Shown: positions 33,666-43,021 of the stretch, piece after piece | Numbering within the stretch: the first letter of the stretch is position 1 | How the letters are laid out: the number at the start of each line of letters is the position of its first letter | Source of the DNA: Chryseobacterium arachidis | GTDB lineage: Bacteria; Bacteroidota; Bacteroidia; Flavobacteriales; Weeksellaceae | Assembly (NCBI RefSeq): GCF_900129245.1 | Contig: NZ_FQUT01000006.1 | Span: forward strand, 62,001-126,000 | DNA length: 64,000 bases | Reading direction: 5' to 3' | Notes under the pieces: model-generated | Seen by the model: only the letters and a program-made list of their open reading frames with translations | What the model was told of the DNA's origin: nothing | Databases searched by the model: none | Translations under genes and position numbers: made by a program

Positions 33666-34436
33666 TTAATATGTTTTGTTCTTAGAATCAACATAATAAT
33701 AATTTTTGCCGTCTTTAGATACATCAAACATTCTCCCCAATTTCCAGCTGAAGTTTCTCTTAATATCCGCATATTCAAACGGAATGATAATATTGCCATC
33801 CACATTAATCACACCAAAAACATTATTTTTAGAAGCAATAATCATAGGATTTGCCACATCATCACCTTCCAGAATATACAAATACTCATATTGAGGATAA
33901 ATTTTAAAATGTCTGTAATCCTGTGGATTTTTAAATACCGATTTTTCTATAATCCCGTAAAACCCATTCATCACGTAAGCCTGAAAAAGCTGCTGAACAT
34001 ATTCTTTATAAACACATTTTCCAAGATCCGATTGCCTGAACTGATACACTCTTTTTCCTGTTTTATCAATTCTATAGGATATCTCATTTTTTTCAACCGT
34101 TGCATAGTCCGCGGTTCCGAATTTTCTTAATTTTTCATTCGGGGAATTAAGCAGGTTGCAGTCTTCATAAAAAAATAAAGCAATATGATATTCTGGTTGA
34201 ATAATGTATTTTCCTTTCTGATTGACATAGCCAAAGTTGTTGTCTTTTTTCTTAGGGATTAAAAGAGGAAGATCCGGATTAATAACGGGAAGGTCCGGAT
34301 CGGATTTTGCTTTTGGGGTAGTGTTTTTAACCGCAGTTTTAGATATATTTTTTACGGGTAATTTCTTCACAGTTTTGGACTGGGAAAAAATGGAAATCGA
34401 AATAAAAACACATAAAATCTGAACTGCATTTTTCAT
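33666..34436 (-). CDS. WG-repeat secreted protein
   Basis: From the ATG at 34436 (MKNAVQILCVFISISIFSQS) a signal peptide is followed by a low-complexity KKLPVKNISKTAVK linker and then degenerate WG repeats: NNFGYVNQKGKYIIQPEY near 75-92, GFYGIIEKSVF near 175 and NNVFGVINVDGNIIIPFEY near 212-230. WG-repeat (KWG Leptospira) proteins are widespread in Bacteroidota; their function is unknown. The 3' end lies against the promoter of the TPP-controlled receptor. A long antisense frame over this gene is not a gene. Confidence 0.8.
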   Translation of the reverse strand: MKNAVQILCVFISISIFSQSKTVKKLPVKNISKTAVKNTTPKAKSDPDLPVINPDLPLLIPKKKDNNFGYVNQKGKYIIQPEYHIALFFYEDCNLLNSPNEKLRKFGTADYATVEKNEISYRIDKTGKRVYQFRQSDLGKCVYKEYVQQLFQAYVMNGFYGIIEKSVFKNPQDYRHFKIYPQYEYLYILEGDDVANPMIIASKNNVFGVINVDGNIIIPFEYADIKRNFSWKLGRMFDVSKDGKNYYYVDSKNKTY

Positions 34437-34463
34437 AATCATCATTTGTTTGCAAAAATACAA

Positions 34464-34823
34464 TTAAAAATAGAAAATATAAAATTCATATTTATAAAGA
34501 ATCTAAATAATTTCAAGCAGAAAAAATAGTAAAAATCCGTAAATTTGGGAACATTTTTTAAATGTTTGATAATCCGAAGAGATTTTAAATGATTCAGGCA
34601 CTGATATTTTCATTTTCATGAATTCATCCCTGTTAAAACTAAAGCAAATCGCAATATTATCCGGCATTTTAAAAGGAGGTAGATTATGTTGTTATTACTA
34701 CAGTCGTTGTGTTGCGGCAGCTTTTAATGATTTTATTGTAATGAAAACATCCTGTTAATCAAAATGACAGTACGATGACAATTGTGTACAATCTACATTT
34801 AAATTGAAAAGACTTCTATTATT
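34464..34823. other. 360-base leader and divergent region before acnB
   Basis: Contains a TAAATTTG (34540-34547, candidate -7 box for acnB without an obvious TTG), a small ORF with a strong Shine-Dalgarno (34673-34727), and, after it, a five-codon frame from 34741. The 96 bases from that ORF to acnB are AT-rich and show a short palindrome ACAATTGT near 34778. Confidence 0.45.
34686..34727 (+). CDS. Putative 13-residue leader peptide before acnB
   Basis: AAAAGGAGGT (34671-34680), the best Shine-Dalgarno I see in the window, is six bases before ATG; the frame reads MLLLLQSLCCGSF then TAA. It contains four leucine codons of three kinds and two adjacent cysteine codons. Most real genes here have no Shine-Dalgarno, so its presence in a gene leader is notable. 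It could be a regulatory leader peptide. I do not know a family; chance cannot be excluded. Confidence 0.45.
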   Translation: MLLLLQSLCCGSF

Positions 34824-37604
34824 ATGAGCATTTATAACGATTACATCCAAGAAATCGAGGAAAGAAAAACACAGGGGCTTCACCCAAAACCAATCGACGG
34901 TGCAGAATTGCTAAGCGCAATCATCGAACAGATTAAAGACACATCTAACGAGCACAGAGCAGACTCTCTTAAATTTTTTATTTACAATACATTGCCGGGT
35001 ACAACAAGTGCGGCAGGTGTAAAAGCTAAATTTTTAAAAGAAATCATTCTTGGTGAATCTGTGGTTGAAGAAATCACTCCTACGTTTGCATTTGAGCTTT
35101 TGTCTCACATGAAAGGAGGCCCGTCAATCGAAGTTTTGCTTGATTTGGCTTTAGGAAATGATGAAGCTACAGCAAAACAGGCTGCTGAAGTTCTTAAAAC
35201 TCAGGTTTACTTGTATGATGCTGATACAGCACGTTTAAAAGAAGCTTACGAATTAGGAAGCAAAATCGCTAAAGATATTTTGGAAAGTTATGCCAAAGCA
35301 GAATTTTTCACTAAACTTCCTGAAGTTCCAGAAGAAATTAAAGTGGTGACTTACATCGCTGCAGAAGGTGATATTTCAACAGATTTATTATCTCCGGGAA
35401 ATCAGGCACACTCTCGTTCAGACCGTGAATTGCACGGAAAATGTATGATGTCTCCTGCTCAACAGGAAGAAATAAAGGCTTTACAGGCTCAACATCCTGA
35501 TGCAAGCGTAATGCTAATCGCAGAAAAAGGAACAATGGGAGTTGGTTCTTCCCGTATGTCGGGGGTAAACAACGTTGCACTTTGGACAGGTAAACAAGCA
35601 AGTCCTTATGTACCTTTCGTAAACATCGCTCCGATTGTAGCCGGGACAAACGGCATTTCTCCGATCTTCTTAACAACAGTTGACGTAACCGGAGGTATCG
35701 GAATCGATCTTCAAAACTGGGTTAAGAAAACCGACGAGAACGGACATCCTGTTCGTAATGAAAATGGAGATATTGTTTTGGAAGAAAAATATTCTGTTGC
35801 TACGGGAACTGTTTTGACCATCAATACGAAAGAGAAAAAATTATACAACGGAGAAACTGAATTGAAAGATATTTCAAAATCATTTACTCCACAAAAATTA
35901 GAATTTATCAGAGCGGGTGGTTCTTATGCCATCGTTTTTGGTAAAAAAATCCAGACGTTTGCTGCTAAAACTTTAGGAATTACAGCTCCTGCAGTTTTCG
36001 CTCCTTCTAAAGAAATTTCTATTGAAGGACAAGGTTTGACTGCGGTTGAAAAAATCTTCAACCGAAATGCCGTGGGTGTTACTGAAGGTAAATTATTACA
36101 CGCAGGTTCTGATGTTAGAGTTGAAGTTAATATCGTTGGATCTCAGGATACTACTGGTTTAATGACTGCTCAGGAATTGGAATCGATGGCTGCAACGGTA
36201 ATTTCTCCCATCGTAGACGGAGCTTACCAGTCGGGATGTCACACAGCTTCAGTTTGGGATAAAAAAGCGCAGGCTAATATTCCTAAATTAATGAAATTTA
36301 TGAACGATTTCGGGGTAATCACAGCTCGTGACCCGAAAGGTGAATACCACGCAATGACAGACGTTATTCACAAAGTTCTTAACGATATTACGGTTGACGA
36401 ATGGGCCATCATCATCGGAGGTGACTCTCACACAAGGATGTCTAAAGGGGTTGCTTTCGGAGCTGATTCAGGAACAGTAGCTTTGGCTTTGGCAACAGGT
36501 GAAGCTTCAATGCCGATTCCTGAATCGGTAAAAGTAACTTTCAAAGGCGAGATGAAGGAGCATATGGATTTCCGTGATGTGGTTCACGCGACTCAGGCTC
36601 AGATGCTGAAGCAATTCGACGGAGAAAACGTTTTCCAAGGAAGAATTATTGAGGTTCACATCGGAACTCTTCCAGCTGACCAGGCATTTACATTCACAGA
36701 CTGGACTGCAGAGATGAAAGCTAAAGCTTCTATCTGTATTTCTGAAGACGATACTTTGATCCAATCATTGGAAATTGCAAAAAGCAGAATCCAGATTATG
36801 ATTGACAAAGGAATGGATAACAAAAACCACGTTCTTCAAGGTTTAATTAACAAAGCAAACAAGAGAATCGAGGAAATCAGAACTGGTGATAAACCTGCCT
36901 TGACTCCGGATGCTAATGCAAAATATTATGCTGAAGTTGTTGTAGACCTTGACGTAATCGTTGAGCCAATGATTGCTGATCCGGATGTAAACAACGAAGA
37001 TGTTTCTAAAAGATATACGCACGACACCATCAGAGATCTTACGTTCTACGGAGGTGAGAAAAAAGTTGACCTTGGTTTCGTAGGTTCTTGTATGGTTCAC
37101 AAAGGTGACTTGAAGATTGTTTCTCAGATGTTGAGAAATCTTGAAAAACAAAATGGTAAAGTAGAATTCCAGGCTCCATTAGTAGTTGCCGCTCCAACTT
37201 ATAATATCATTGACGAATTAAAGGCTGAAGGCGACTGGGAATTATTAGAGAAATATTCAGGTTTTGAATTCAACGATGCTGCTCCGAAAGGCGAAGCGCG
37301 TACTCAATATGAAAATATGATGTACCTTGAGCGTCCTGGCTGTAACCTTTGTATGGGGAATCAGGAAAAAGCCGAAAAAGGAGATACTGTTTTGGCAACT
37401 TCTACCCGTCTTTTCCAGGGAAGAGTGGTTGAGGATTCTGAACGTAAAAAAGGAGAATCTTTATTGGCTTCGACTCCGGTAGTTGTTTTATCAGCTGTCA
37501 TGGGAAGAATTCCGAGCATTGACGAATACAAAACAGCTGTTGAAGGAATTGATTTAACAACTTTCGTCCCATCGATCAAAGAATTGGTAACGGTTGGCCA
37601 CTAA
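34824..37604 (+). CDS. acnB: Aconitate hydratase B (bifunctional with 2-methylisocitrate dehydratase)
   Basis: The 926-residue product carries the AcnB-specific N-terminal HEAT-like domain (IYNDYIQEIEERKTQGLHPK onward, residues 1-160) and a swivel domain, then the catalytic parts. The [4Fe-4S] ligands are Cys756 (GFVGSCMVHK) and Cys840/Cys843 (RPGCNLCMGNQ). It converts citrate to isocitrate in the TCA cycle; family members also hydrate 2-methylaconitate. Followed by a strong terminator and then a second aconitase on the same strand. E. coli AcnB has 865 residues; the extra length is spread over loops. Confidence 0.96.
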   Translation: MSIYNDYIQEIEERKTQGLHPKPIDGAELLSAIIEQIKDTSNEHRADSLKFFIYNTLPGTTSAAGVKAKFLKEIILGESVVEEITPTFAFELLSHMKGGPSIEVLLDLALGNDEATAKQAAEVLKTQVYLYDADTARLKEAYELGSKIAKDILESYAKAEFFTKLPEVPEEIKVVTYIAAEGDISTDLLSPGNQAHSRSDRELHGKCMMSPAQQEEIKALQAQHPDASVMLIAEKGTMGVGSSRMSGVNNVALWTGKQASPYVPFVNIAPIVAGTNGISPIFLTTVDVTGGIGIDLQNWVKKTDENGHPVRNENGDIVLEEKYSVATGTVLTINTKEKKLYNGETELKDISKSFTPQKLEFIRAGGSYAIVFGKKIQTFAAKTLGITAPAVFAPSKEISIEGQGLTAVEKIFNRNAVGVTEGKLLHAGSDVRVEVNIVGSQDTTGLMTAQELESMAATVISPIVDGAYQSGCHTASVWDKKAQANIPKLMKFMNDFGVITARDPKGEYHAMTDVIHKVLNDITVDEWAIIIGGDSHTRMSKGVAFGADSGTVALALATGEASMPIPESVKVTFKGEMKEHMDFRDVVHATQAQMLKQFDGENVFQGRIIEVHIGTLPADQAFTFTDWTAEMKAKASICISEDDTLIQSLEIAKSRIQIMIDKGMDNKNHVLQGLINKANKRIEEIRTGDKPALTPDANAKYYAEVVVDLDVIVEPMIADPDVNNEDVSKRYTHDTIRDLTFYGGEKKVDLGFVGSCMVHKGDLKIVSQMLRNLEKQNGKVEFQAPLVVAAPTYNIIDELKAEGDWELLEKYSGFEFNDAAPKGEARTQYENMMYLERPGCNLCMGNQEKAEKGDTVLATSTRLFQGRVVEDSERKKGESLLASTPVVVLSAVMGRIPSIDEYKTAVEGIDLTTFVPSIKELVTVGH

Positions 37605-37640
37605 TCAATTTTTGAATTAAAGTCGAAAGGCTTTTTAAAT

Positions 37641-37677
37641 AAAAATGGAAGATTTCTTTTTGAAGTCTTCCATTTTT
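37641..37677 (+). terminator. Terminator of acnB
   Basis: AAAAATGGAAGA (37641-37652) and TCTTCCATTTTT (37666-37677), perfect 12-bp stem; T-rich tract follows. Confidence 0.85.
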
Positions 37678-37881
37678 ATTTAGAATCTTTCTATTTAACG
37701 ACCATTCAAATTATTTTACCTTAAATCAATATTAAAAATTTTATTTTTTCTTAACTTGATAGTTAGAAATAATCTCAGGCATTTATCCTATTTATTCCCT
37801 TTTACAGGCCTCAGGAATAGAATTTGATGATCATGAGTAAACAAATTTTAAATAATTAAATAGAAAAAAAATAAATCAGAT

Positions 37882-40152
37882 ATGACTTTTGATATTGATA
37901 TGATCAAAAAAGTGTATGAGCGTTACCCTGAAAGAATTGCTGCGGCAAGACAAGTCGTGGGAAAACCTCTTACCCTTTCAGAAAAAATCCTTTACACCCA
38001 CCTTTGGGAAGGAAATGCTACTCAGGCACACGAAAGAGGAAATTCTTATGTAGATTTCGCACCGGACAGAGTTGCTATGCAGGATGCTACTGCACAGATG
38101 GCGCTTTTGCAGTTCATGCAGGCAGGAAAAGCTAAAGTCGCTGTTCCGTCAACCGCTCACGCCGATCACCTTATTCAGGCGAGAGTAGGTGCACAGGCAG
38201 ACTTACAGGAAGGGCTCAATAAAAACTCAGAAGTTTTTAATTTTTTAGGTTCTGTTTGCGACAAATACGGAATCGGCTTCTGGAAACCGGGAGCGGGAAT
38301 TATTCACCAGGTTGTATTGGAAAACTATGCTTTCCCGGGAGGTATGATGATCGGTACCGACTCTCACACAGTAAATGCTGGTGGTTTAGGAATGGTTGCC
38401 ATCGGCGTTGGTGGAGCTGACGCCGTAGACGTAATGGCAGGAATGGCTTGGGAATTAAAAATGCCAAAATTAATCGGTGTAAAATTAACCGGTAAAATGT
38501 CCGGCTGGACTTCCGCAAAAGATGTTATCTTAAAAGTTGCAGGAATTCTTACCGTAAAAGGAGGAACGGGATGCATCGTAGAATATTTCGGTGAAGGTGC
38601 CGAATCTCTTTCAGCGACAGGAAAAGGAACCATCTGTAACATGGGTGCTGAGATCGGGGCTACCACTTCCACCTTCGGATACGATGATTCTATGAGAAGA
38701 TATCTAGCTTCTACAGGCAGACAGGATGTTGTAGATGCTGCTGATGTAATTGCTGAACATTTAACCGGTGATCCGGAAGTATATGCAAACCCTGAACAAT
38801 ATTTCGATCAGGTAATTGAAATCAACCTTTCTGAATTGGCTCCTCACCTGAACGGGCCTTTCACTCCGGATTTGGCAACGCCAGTTTCTGAATTCAGAGC
38901 TAAAGCTGAAGCCAACGGCTGGCCACTTGAAGTAGAATGGGCATTGATTGGTTCTTGTACCAACTCTTCTTATGAAGATTTATCAAGAGCAGCTTCTATC
39001 GTTGAAGATGCCGTTGCTAAAGGAGTAAAACCTAAAGCAATTTTAGGAATCAACCCAGGTTCTGAACAGGTGAAATTTACAGCTGAAAGAGACGGTTTCT
39101 TAAATTCTTTCAGAAAATTTGAAAATGCCAGAATCTTTACTAACGCCTGCGGACCATGTATCGGACAATGGGACAGAGAAGGCGCTGAAAAAGGCGAGAA
39201 AAACTCAATTATTCACTCTTTCAACAGAAACTTTGCGAAAAGAGCGGATGGTAACCCAAATACTCATGCTTTTGTAGCATCACCGGAAATGGTAGCTGCT
39301 GTTGCCATTTCAGGTAGATTAGATTTTAATCCAATTACAGATACTTTAACGAATGAAGCCGGAGAGCAGATCAAATTAGATGAGCCTAAAGGTTTTGAAT
39401 TGCCTGCAAAAGGTTTTGCTGTTGGAGACAACGGTTACCAGGCTCCATCTGAAGACGGATCAAAGGTTGTTGTTAATGTAAACCCAACTTCAGACAGACT
39501 TCAGTTATTGGAAGAGTTCCCTGCATGGGATGGGAAAAACATTACCGGAGCAAGACTTTTAATTAAGGCTTTCGGAAAATGCACAACCGACCACATTTCA
39601 ATGGCGGGACCATGGCTGAAATACAGAGGTCACTTAGATAATATTTCAAACAATATGTTGATCGGAGCTGTAAATGCTTTCAACATGGAAACCAACAAAG
39701 TAAAAAATGTATTGACTGCGGAATACGGTGAAGTTCCTGCTGTACAGAGAGCCTACAAAGCCGCTGGTGTTCCTTCCATCGTTGTGGGAGACCAGAACTA
39801 CGGTGAAGGTTCTTCAAGAGAGCATGCTGCCATGGAACCAAGACATTTAGGCGTAAAAGCGGTATTGGTAAAATCATTCGCAAGAATCCATGAAACAAAC
39901 CTTAAAAAACAAGGAATGCTGGGATTAACTTTCGCTAATGAAGCAGACTATGATAAAATCCTGGAAGACGATGTGATCAACTTCTTAGATCTTGATCAGT
40001 TTGCTCCAGGAAAACAACTTACTTTAGAGTTTATCCACTCCGATGGGACTAAAGATATTGTTATGGCAAACCATACGTACAACGACCAGCAAATTGATTG
40101 GTTTAAAGCGGGTTCTGCTTTGAATCTGATCAAACAACAAGAGAAAAATTAA
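37882..40152 (+). CDS. Aconitate hydratase, AcnA / mitochondrial type
   Basis: 756 residues with the aconitase A layout: substrate Arg/Ser-rich loops, [20 protein letters not shown] near 157, cluster ligands Cys359 ([11 protein letters not shown]), Cys423 and Cys426 ([11 protein letters not shown]), and the C-terminal swivel domain with [17 protein letters not shown] near 637-653. The length and [15 protein letters not shown] form are closest to mitochondrial aconitases. It also catalyses citrate/isocitrate interconversion and could act as an iron-responsive RNA binder, which is not shown. It is separated from acnB by a terminator, so the two may be controlled differently. Confidence 0.95.
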   Translation: MTFDIDMIKKVYERYPERIAAARQVVGKPLTLSEKILYTHLWEGNATQAHERGNSYVDFAPDRVAMQDATAQMALLQFMQAGKAKVAVPSTAHADHLIQARVGAQADLQEGLNKNSEVFNFLGSVCDKYGIGFWKPGAGIIHQVVLENYAFPGGMMIGTDSHTVNAGGLGMVAIGVGGADAVDVMAGMAWELKMPKLIGVKLTGKMSGWTSAKDVILKVAGILTVKGGTGCIVEYFGEGAESLSATGKGTICNMGAEIGATTSTFGYDDSMRRYLASTGRQDVVDAADVIAEHLTGDPEVYANPEQYFDQVIEINLSELAPHLNGPFTPDLATPVSEFRAKAEANGWPLEVEWALIGSCTNSSYEDLSRAASIVEDAVAKGVKPKAILGINPGSEQVKFTAERDGFLNSFRKFENARIFTNACGPCIGQWDREGAEKGEKNSIIHSFNRNFAKRADGNPNTHAFVASPEMVAAVAISGRLDFNPITDTLTNEAGEQIKLDEPKGFELPAKGFAVGDNGYQAPSEDGSKVVVNVNPTSDRLQLLEEFPAWDGKNITGARLLIKAFGKCTTDHISMAGPWLKYRGHLDNISNNMLIGAVNAFNMETNKVKNVLTAEYGEVPAVQRAYKAAGVPSIVVGDQNYGEGSSREHAAMEPRHLGVKAVLVKSFARIHETNLKKQGMLGLTFANEADYDKILEDDVINFLDLDQFAPGKQLTLEFIHSDGTKDIVMANHTYNDQQIDWFKAGSALNLIKQQEKN

Positions 40153-40174
40153 TTGTTAGATTTAATTAATCATA

Positions 40175-40206
40175 GAAAAAGCAACTTCAGATGAAGTTGC
40201 TTTTTC
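40175..40206. terminator. Bidirectional terminator
   Basis: GAAAAAGCAACTTC (40175-40188) and GAAGTTGCTTTTTC (40193-40206) form a 14-bp stem between the aconitase gene and the convergent LytTR gene, overlapping the latter's stop codon by two bases. Confidence 0.85.
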
Positions 40207-40891
40207 ACTTTATTTTAGCCAGAAGATTCATTCTGTAGCTCTCTCCTATCGGGATCTCCTGCTCAGAAAGCAGGGTCACTTTTTTACTGCCTAAATTTTT
40301 AATCTGATATAAATTAAGAATAAAAGATTTATGAATTCTTACAAAAGAATTTTCAGGAAGCTGTAGCTCCATAGATTTCAACGTATCCAAAACAATATAT
40401 TCCTGTTCTGATGTTCTGATATTGACATAATCTTTGATGCTTTCCACATACAAAATATCTTCAAAATTGATTCTGTGCTGCTGTCCGGATGATTTTACAA
40501 AGAAATAGGCATTTTCCTTATTTTGATTGATAACAAAACGCTCCTGCGCCTTTAAAGCACTTTTATAAAACCGTTCAAAGGAAATCGGTTTTAGAAGATA
40601 ATCAACAATGTTGTGCTCATATCCTTCCAGAGCATATTCGGAGTAAGCCGTTGTTAAAATATATTTCAGCTTATCTCCTAAGATTTTCATGAAATTGATT
40701 CCCGTAAGCTCAGGCATTTGAATGTCAAGGAAAACCAAATCAGATTCATTTTTTTGAATATAGTCAAGCGCCTCAATCGGATTTTCAGTAGAGAAAACTA
40801 ATTCCAAAAAAGGAATTTTCTGCACATAACTTTCCAGCAGCGAAATCGCTAAAGGTTCATCATCTACAACAATACATTTTATTTTATTCAT
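40205..40891 (-). CDS. LytTR-family response regulator
   Basis: Receiver domain with acidic pocket VDDEP (9-13) and Asp56 in VFLDIQMPELTG, then a LytTR DNA-binding domain from about 130 (FEDILYVESIKDYVNIRT; LPENSFVRIHKSFILN). I start at the ATG at 40891 (MNKIKCIVVDD); the longer frame uses a TTG. This start lies eight bases inside the end of the kinase gene, so the two are co-translated. It stands opposite the divergent DUF5694 gene, a possible target. Confidence 0.92.
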   Translation of the reverse strand: MNKIKCIVVDDEPLAISLLESYVQKIPFLELVFSTENPIEALDYIQKNESDLVFLDIQMPELTGINFMKILGDKLKYILTTAYSEYALEGYEHNIVDYLLKPISFERFYKSALKAQERFVINQNKENAYFFVKSSGQQHRINFEDILYVESIKDYVNIRTSEQEYIVLDTLKSMELQLPENSFVRIHKSFILNLYQIKNLGSKKVTLLSEQEIPIGESYRMNLLAKIK

Positions 40892-41894
40892 TCCGTAAAT
40901 CAATTTTTAAATCTACGACAAATTCTGTTTGCGAATTGTTTATATTCAATTCATATTTTTTAGGATAGAGAATTTCCAGCCTCTTTTTTACATTCGCAAT
41001 TCCGATTCCTGAAACTGAATCCTTCATTCTTTCTTTTTTATAATTTAAAAGATAAAAATGCAGTATATGTTGTTCATCCGAGACTTTCATATAGAAGCCT
41101 TTATCACGAAAATCACCATGTTTAAAAGCATTCTCCACAAAAGGAACTAAAATCATCGGTGAGATATTCAACTTGGGATGGTTGATGTTTTTTTCGAAGA
41201 CTAATAATTCAGGATTTTTAATTCTTAATTTTTCAAGAGCAGTCAAGCTATCAATATAACCGATTTCTTTATCTAAAGTAATAGCATCCTCACCCAAATC
41301 TTTTGTACTATATCTCAATAGCTGACTCAATTCTTCGAGCGCAGGCAGTGCCTTATCCGACTTTTGGTACACCAGGGAATAAATATTATTTAAAGAATTA
41401 AAAATAAAATGCGGATTGATTTGTGTTTTTAAAGCCTGTAATTCTGCTGTTTTTCTAGCTTCAATGAGTTCAGATTTTTCCTGTTCAGCTTTCATGGAAT
41501 ATTTAAAAAACCAAAAGGTCGTACTGATGAAAATTGTGGTACTGCTGTAAAAAATATTATCAAAAAAGTAAAATCCGAAACTTACTCCTTCTGCATAATT
41601 TCTGATACCGAAAAAATGAGGTAAAAATATTTCTTCAGCTAAATACCTTACCATTACAAACGAAGCAACGCTGAGGAAAAAGGCAAAAAAAGATTTGTAC
41701 AACTTATCCGCATCAAAGAACTTCGGAACTACAATAAAATAGTTGACATAAAAACAAATACTGCTCGTGATAAAAAAAGTAATGTTAAATACCGTATTCT
41801 TCGAGTGAAACACAAAATAAGGAACGAGAACGGCGCCCGTTATATAAATTGTCCAAAAGAATATATGCAGATAAAGGAGTTTATTGATTTTCAT
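40884..41894 (-). CDS. LytS-type sensor histidine kinase (His_kinase family)
   Basis: From the ATG at 41894 (MKINKLLYLHIFFWTIYITG) there are four predicted membrane segments up to about 145, then the family box ALKTQINPHFIFNSLNNIYS with the phospho-His near 185, and an HATPase with ENAFKHGDF and GIGIANVKKRLE near the end. No separate sensor domain is seen, so the membrane part probably senses. It pairs with the LytTR regulator in an eight-base overlap. Common in Bacteroidota. Confidence 0.91.
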   Translation of the reverse strand: MKINKLLYLHIFFWTIYITGAVLVPYFVFHSKNTVFNITFFITSSICFYVNYFIVVPKFFDADKLYKSFFAFFLSVASFVMVRYLAEEIFLPHFFGIRNYAEGVSFGFYFFDNIFYSSTTIFISTTFWFFKYSMKAEQEKSELIEARKTAELQALKTQINPHFIFNSLNNIYSLVYQKSDKALPALEELSQLLRYSTKDLGEDAITLDKEIGYIDSLTALEKLRIKNPELLVFEKNINHPKLNISPMILVPFVENAFKHGDFRDKGFYMKVSDEQHILHFYLLNYKKERMKDSVSGIGIANVKKRLEILYPKKYELNINNSQTEFVVDLKIDLRNE

Positions 41895-42052
41895 ATAACA
41901 AAAATAGATTTTCCATGAAATTCTGCCTTGTTTTTTCGACAAACGATTCATTTTTTCCGATGAAAACAGATTGATCCGATGTATATTCTGTTGATCGAAA
42001 TACTCTTTTATACGATAATCAACACTTATAAATTTGTGAGAAAATTAATCTT

Positions 42053-42892
42053 ATGAAAACATTAATATATACCATTTTACTTTGCTTAGCTACATTTACA
42101 TTCGCTCAAAAAAAACCATCAGAATATTTCCCAAATCCCAAAACGAAAGTTCTAGTGGTGGGTTCATTCCATTTTGATTACCCCAATCTTGATGCTCACA
42201 AAACGGAAAAAAACGATCAGGTCGATGTTTTATCACCCAAGACCTCACAGGAAGTGACTGAGCTTGTCAATTACATCAAAAAATTTAAGCCCACTAAGAT
42301 TGCGATTGAAGCATTTCCAAGTTGGAATGCCAATCAGAAATTAAACGAATATAAAGAAGGTAAACACACAAATAAAAGAGATGAAAGATACCAAATTGCG
42401 ATGCGTACAGCGAAAGAATGTAACCTAAATGAATTGTACAGCATAGATGCCGAATCTGTTTTGGACGACTTGCAGGAAAGATTCGGAAAGACAGATTCAT
42501 TATATTTTAAAAATCTAAGTGCGGATTATGATTTCTTAAGTGGTGATGTCATTTCAAAACAGTATAATAGTTTTTTTAAAAGTACAGAACCTAAAAACTT
42601 CAAATCTCTTCTTGAAATGTTCAAATTCATGAATAGTAAAGAATATCATCAGTATGAATATGGTGCTTATCTGAATGGAGACTTTAAGCTGAGAGAACAT
42701 TACGGTGCTGATATGCTGGCTTTGTACTGGTATAACAGAAACCTGAGAATGTTCAGAAACATACAGAATATTCCGCATAATTCTGAAGACAGGATTTTGG
42801 TGGTGGTTGGCAATGGTCATGCTTCCGTTTTAAGACAACTTTTTACCTCATCACCAGAATTTGACTATATAGAATTTGATTCATTAAAGTAA
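42053..42892 (+). CDS. DUF5694 (TraB-like) secreted protein
   Basis: 279 residues. A signal peptide (MKTLIYTILLCLATFTFAQ) is followed by TKVLVVGSFHFDYPNLDA near 32-49 with GSFHF, PTKIAIEAFPSWN near 81-93 and a late RILVVVGNGHASVLRQLF. These Gly/His/Glu positions recall the TraB/PrgY/GumN-type protease fold. The activity is not proven for DUF5694. It is divergent from the LytS/LytTR pair, with 158 bases between start codons, and may be controlled by it. Confidence 0.8.
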   Translation: MKTLIYTILLCLATFTFAQKKPSEYFPNPKTKVLVVGSFHFDYPNLDAHKTEKNDQVDVLSPKTSQEVTELVNYIKKFKPTKIAIEAFPSWNANQKLNEYKEGKHTNKRDERYQIAMRTAKECNLNELYSIDAESVLDDLQERFGKTDSLYFKNLSADYDFLSGDVISKQYNSFFKSTEPKNFKSLLEMFKFMNSKEYHQYEYGAYLNGDFKLREHYGADMLALYWYNRNLRMFRNIQNIPHNSEDRILVVVGNGHASVLRQLFTSSPEFDYIEFDSLK

Positions 42893-43021
42893 AAATACAG
42901 CATCTGATGGAAAAATATCGTACAATAAACCTGACAATATATTTAATTACTTAAAATAGCTATTGCAATTTGTAACAAAAAATATTTTTCTACGTCTAAC
43001 CCTGTAGTAGAAAAAAACATT

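Noticed and set aside
33522-34130. A 202-codon plus-strand frame
   Set aside because: It lies over the TPP riboswitch, its promoter and most of the WG-repeat gene on the other strand; the translation is Ile/Phe/Asn-rich without any domain, as expected of an antisense shadow.
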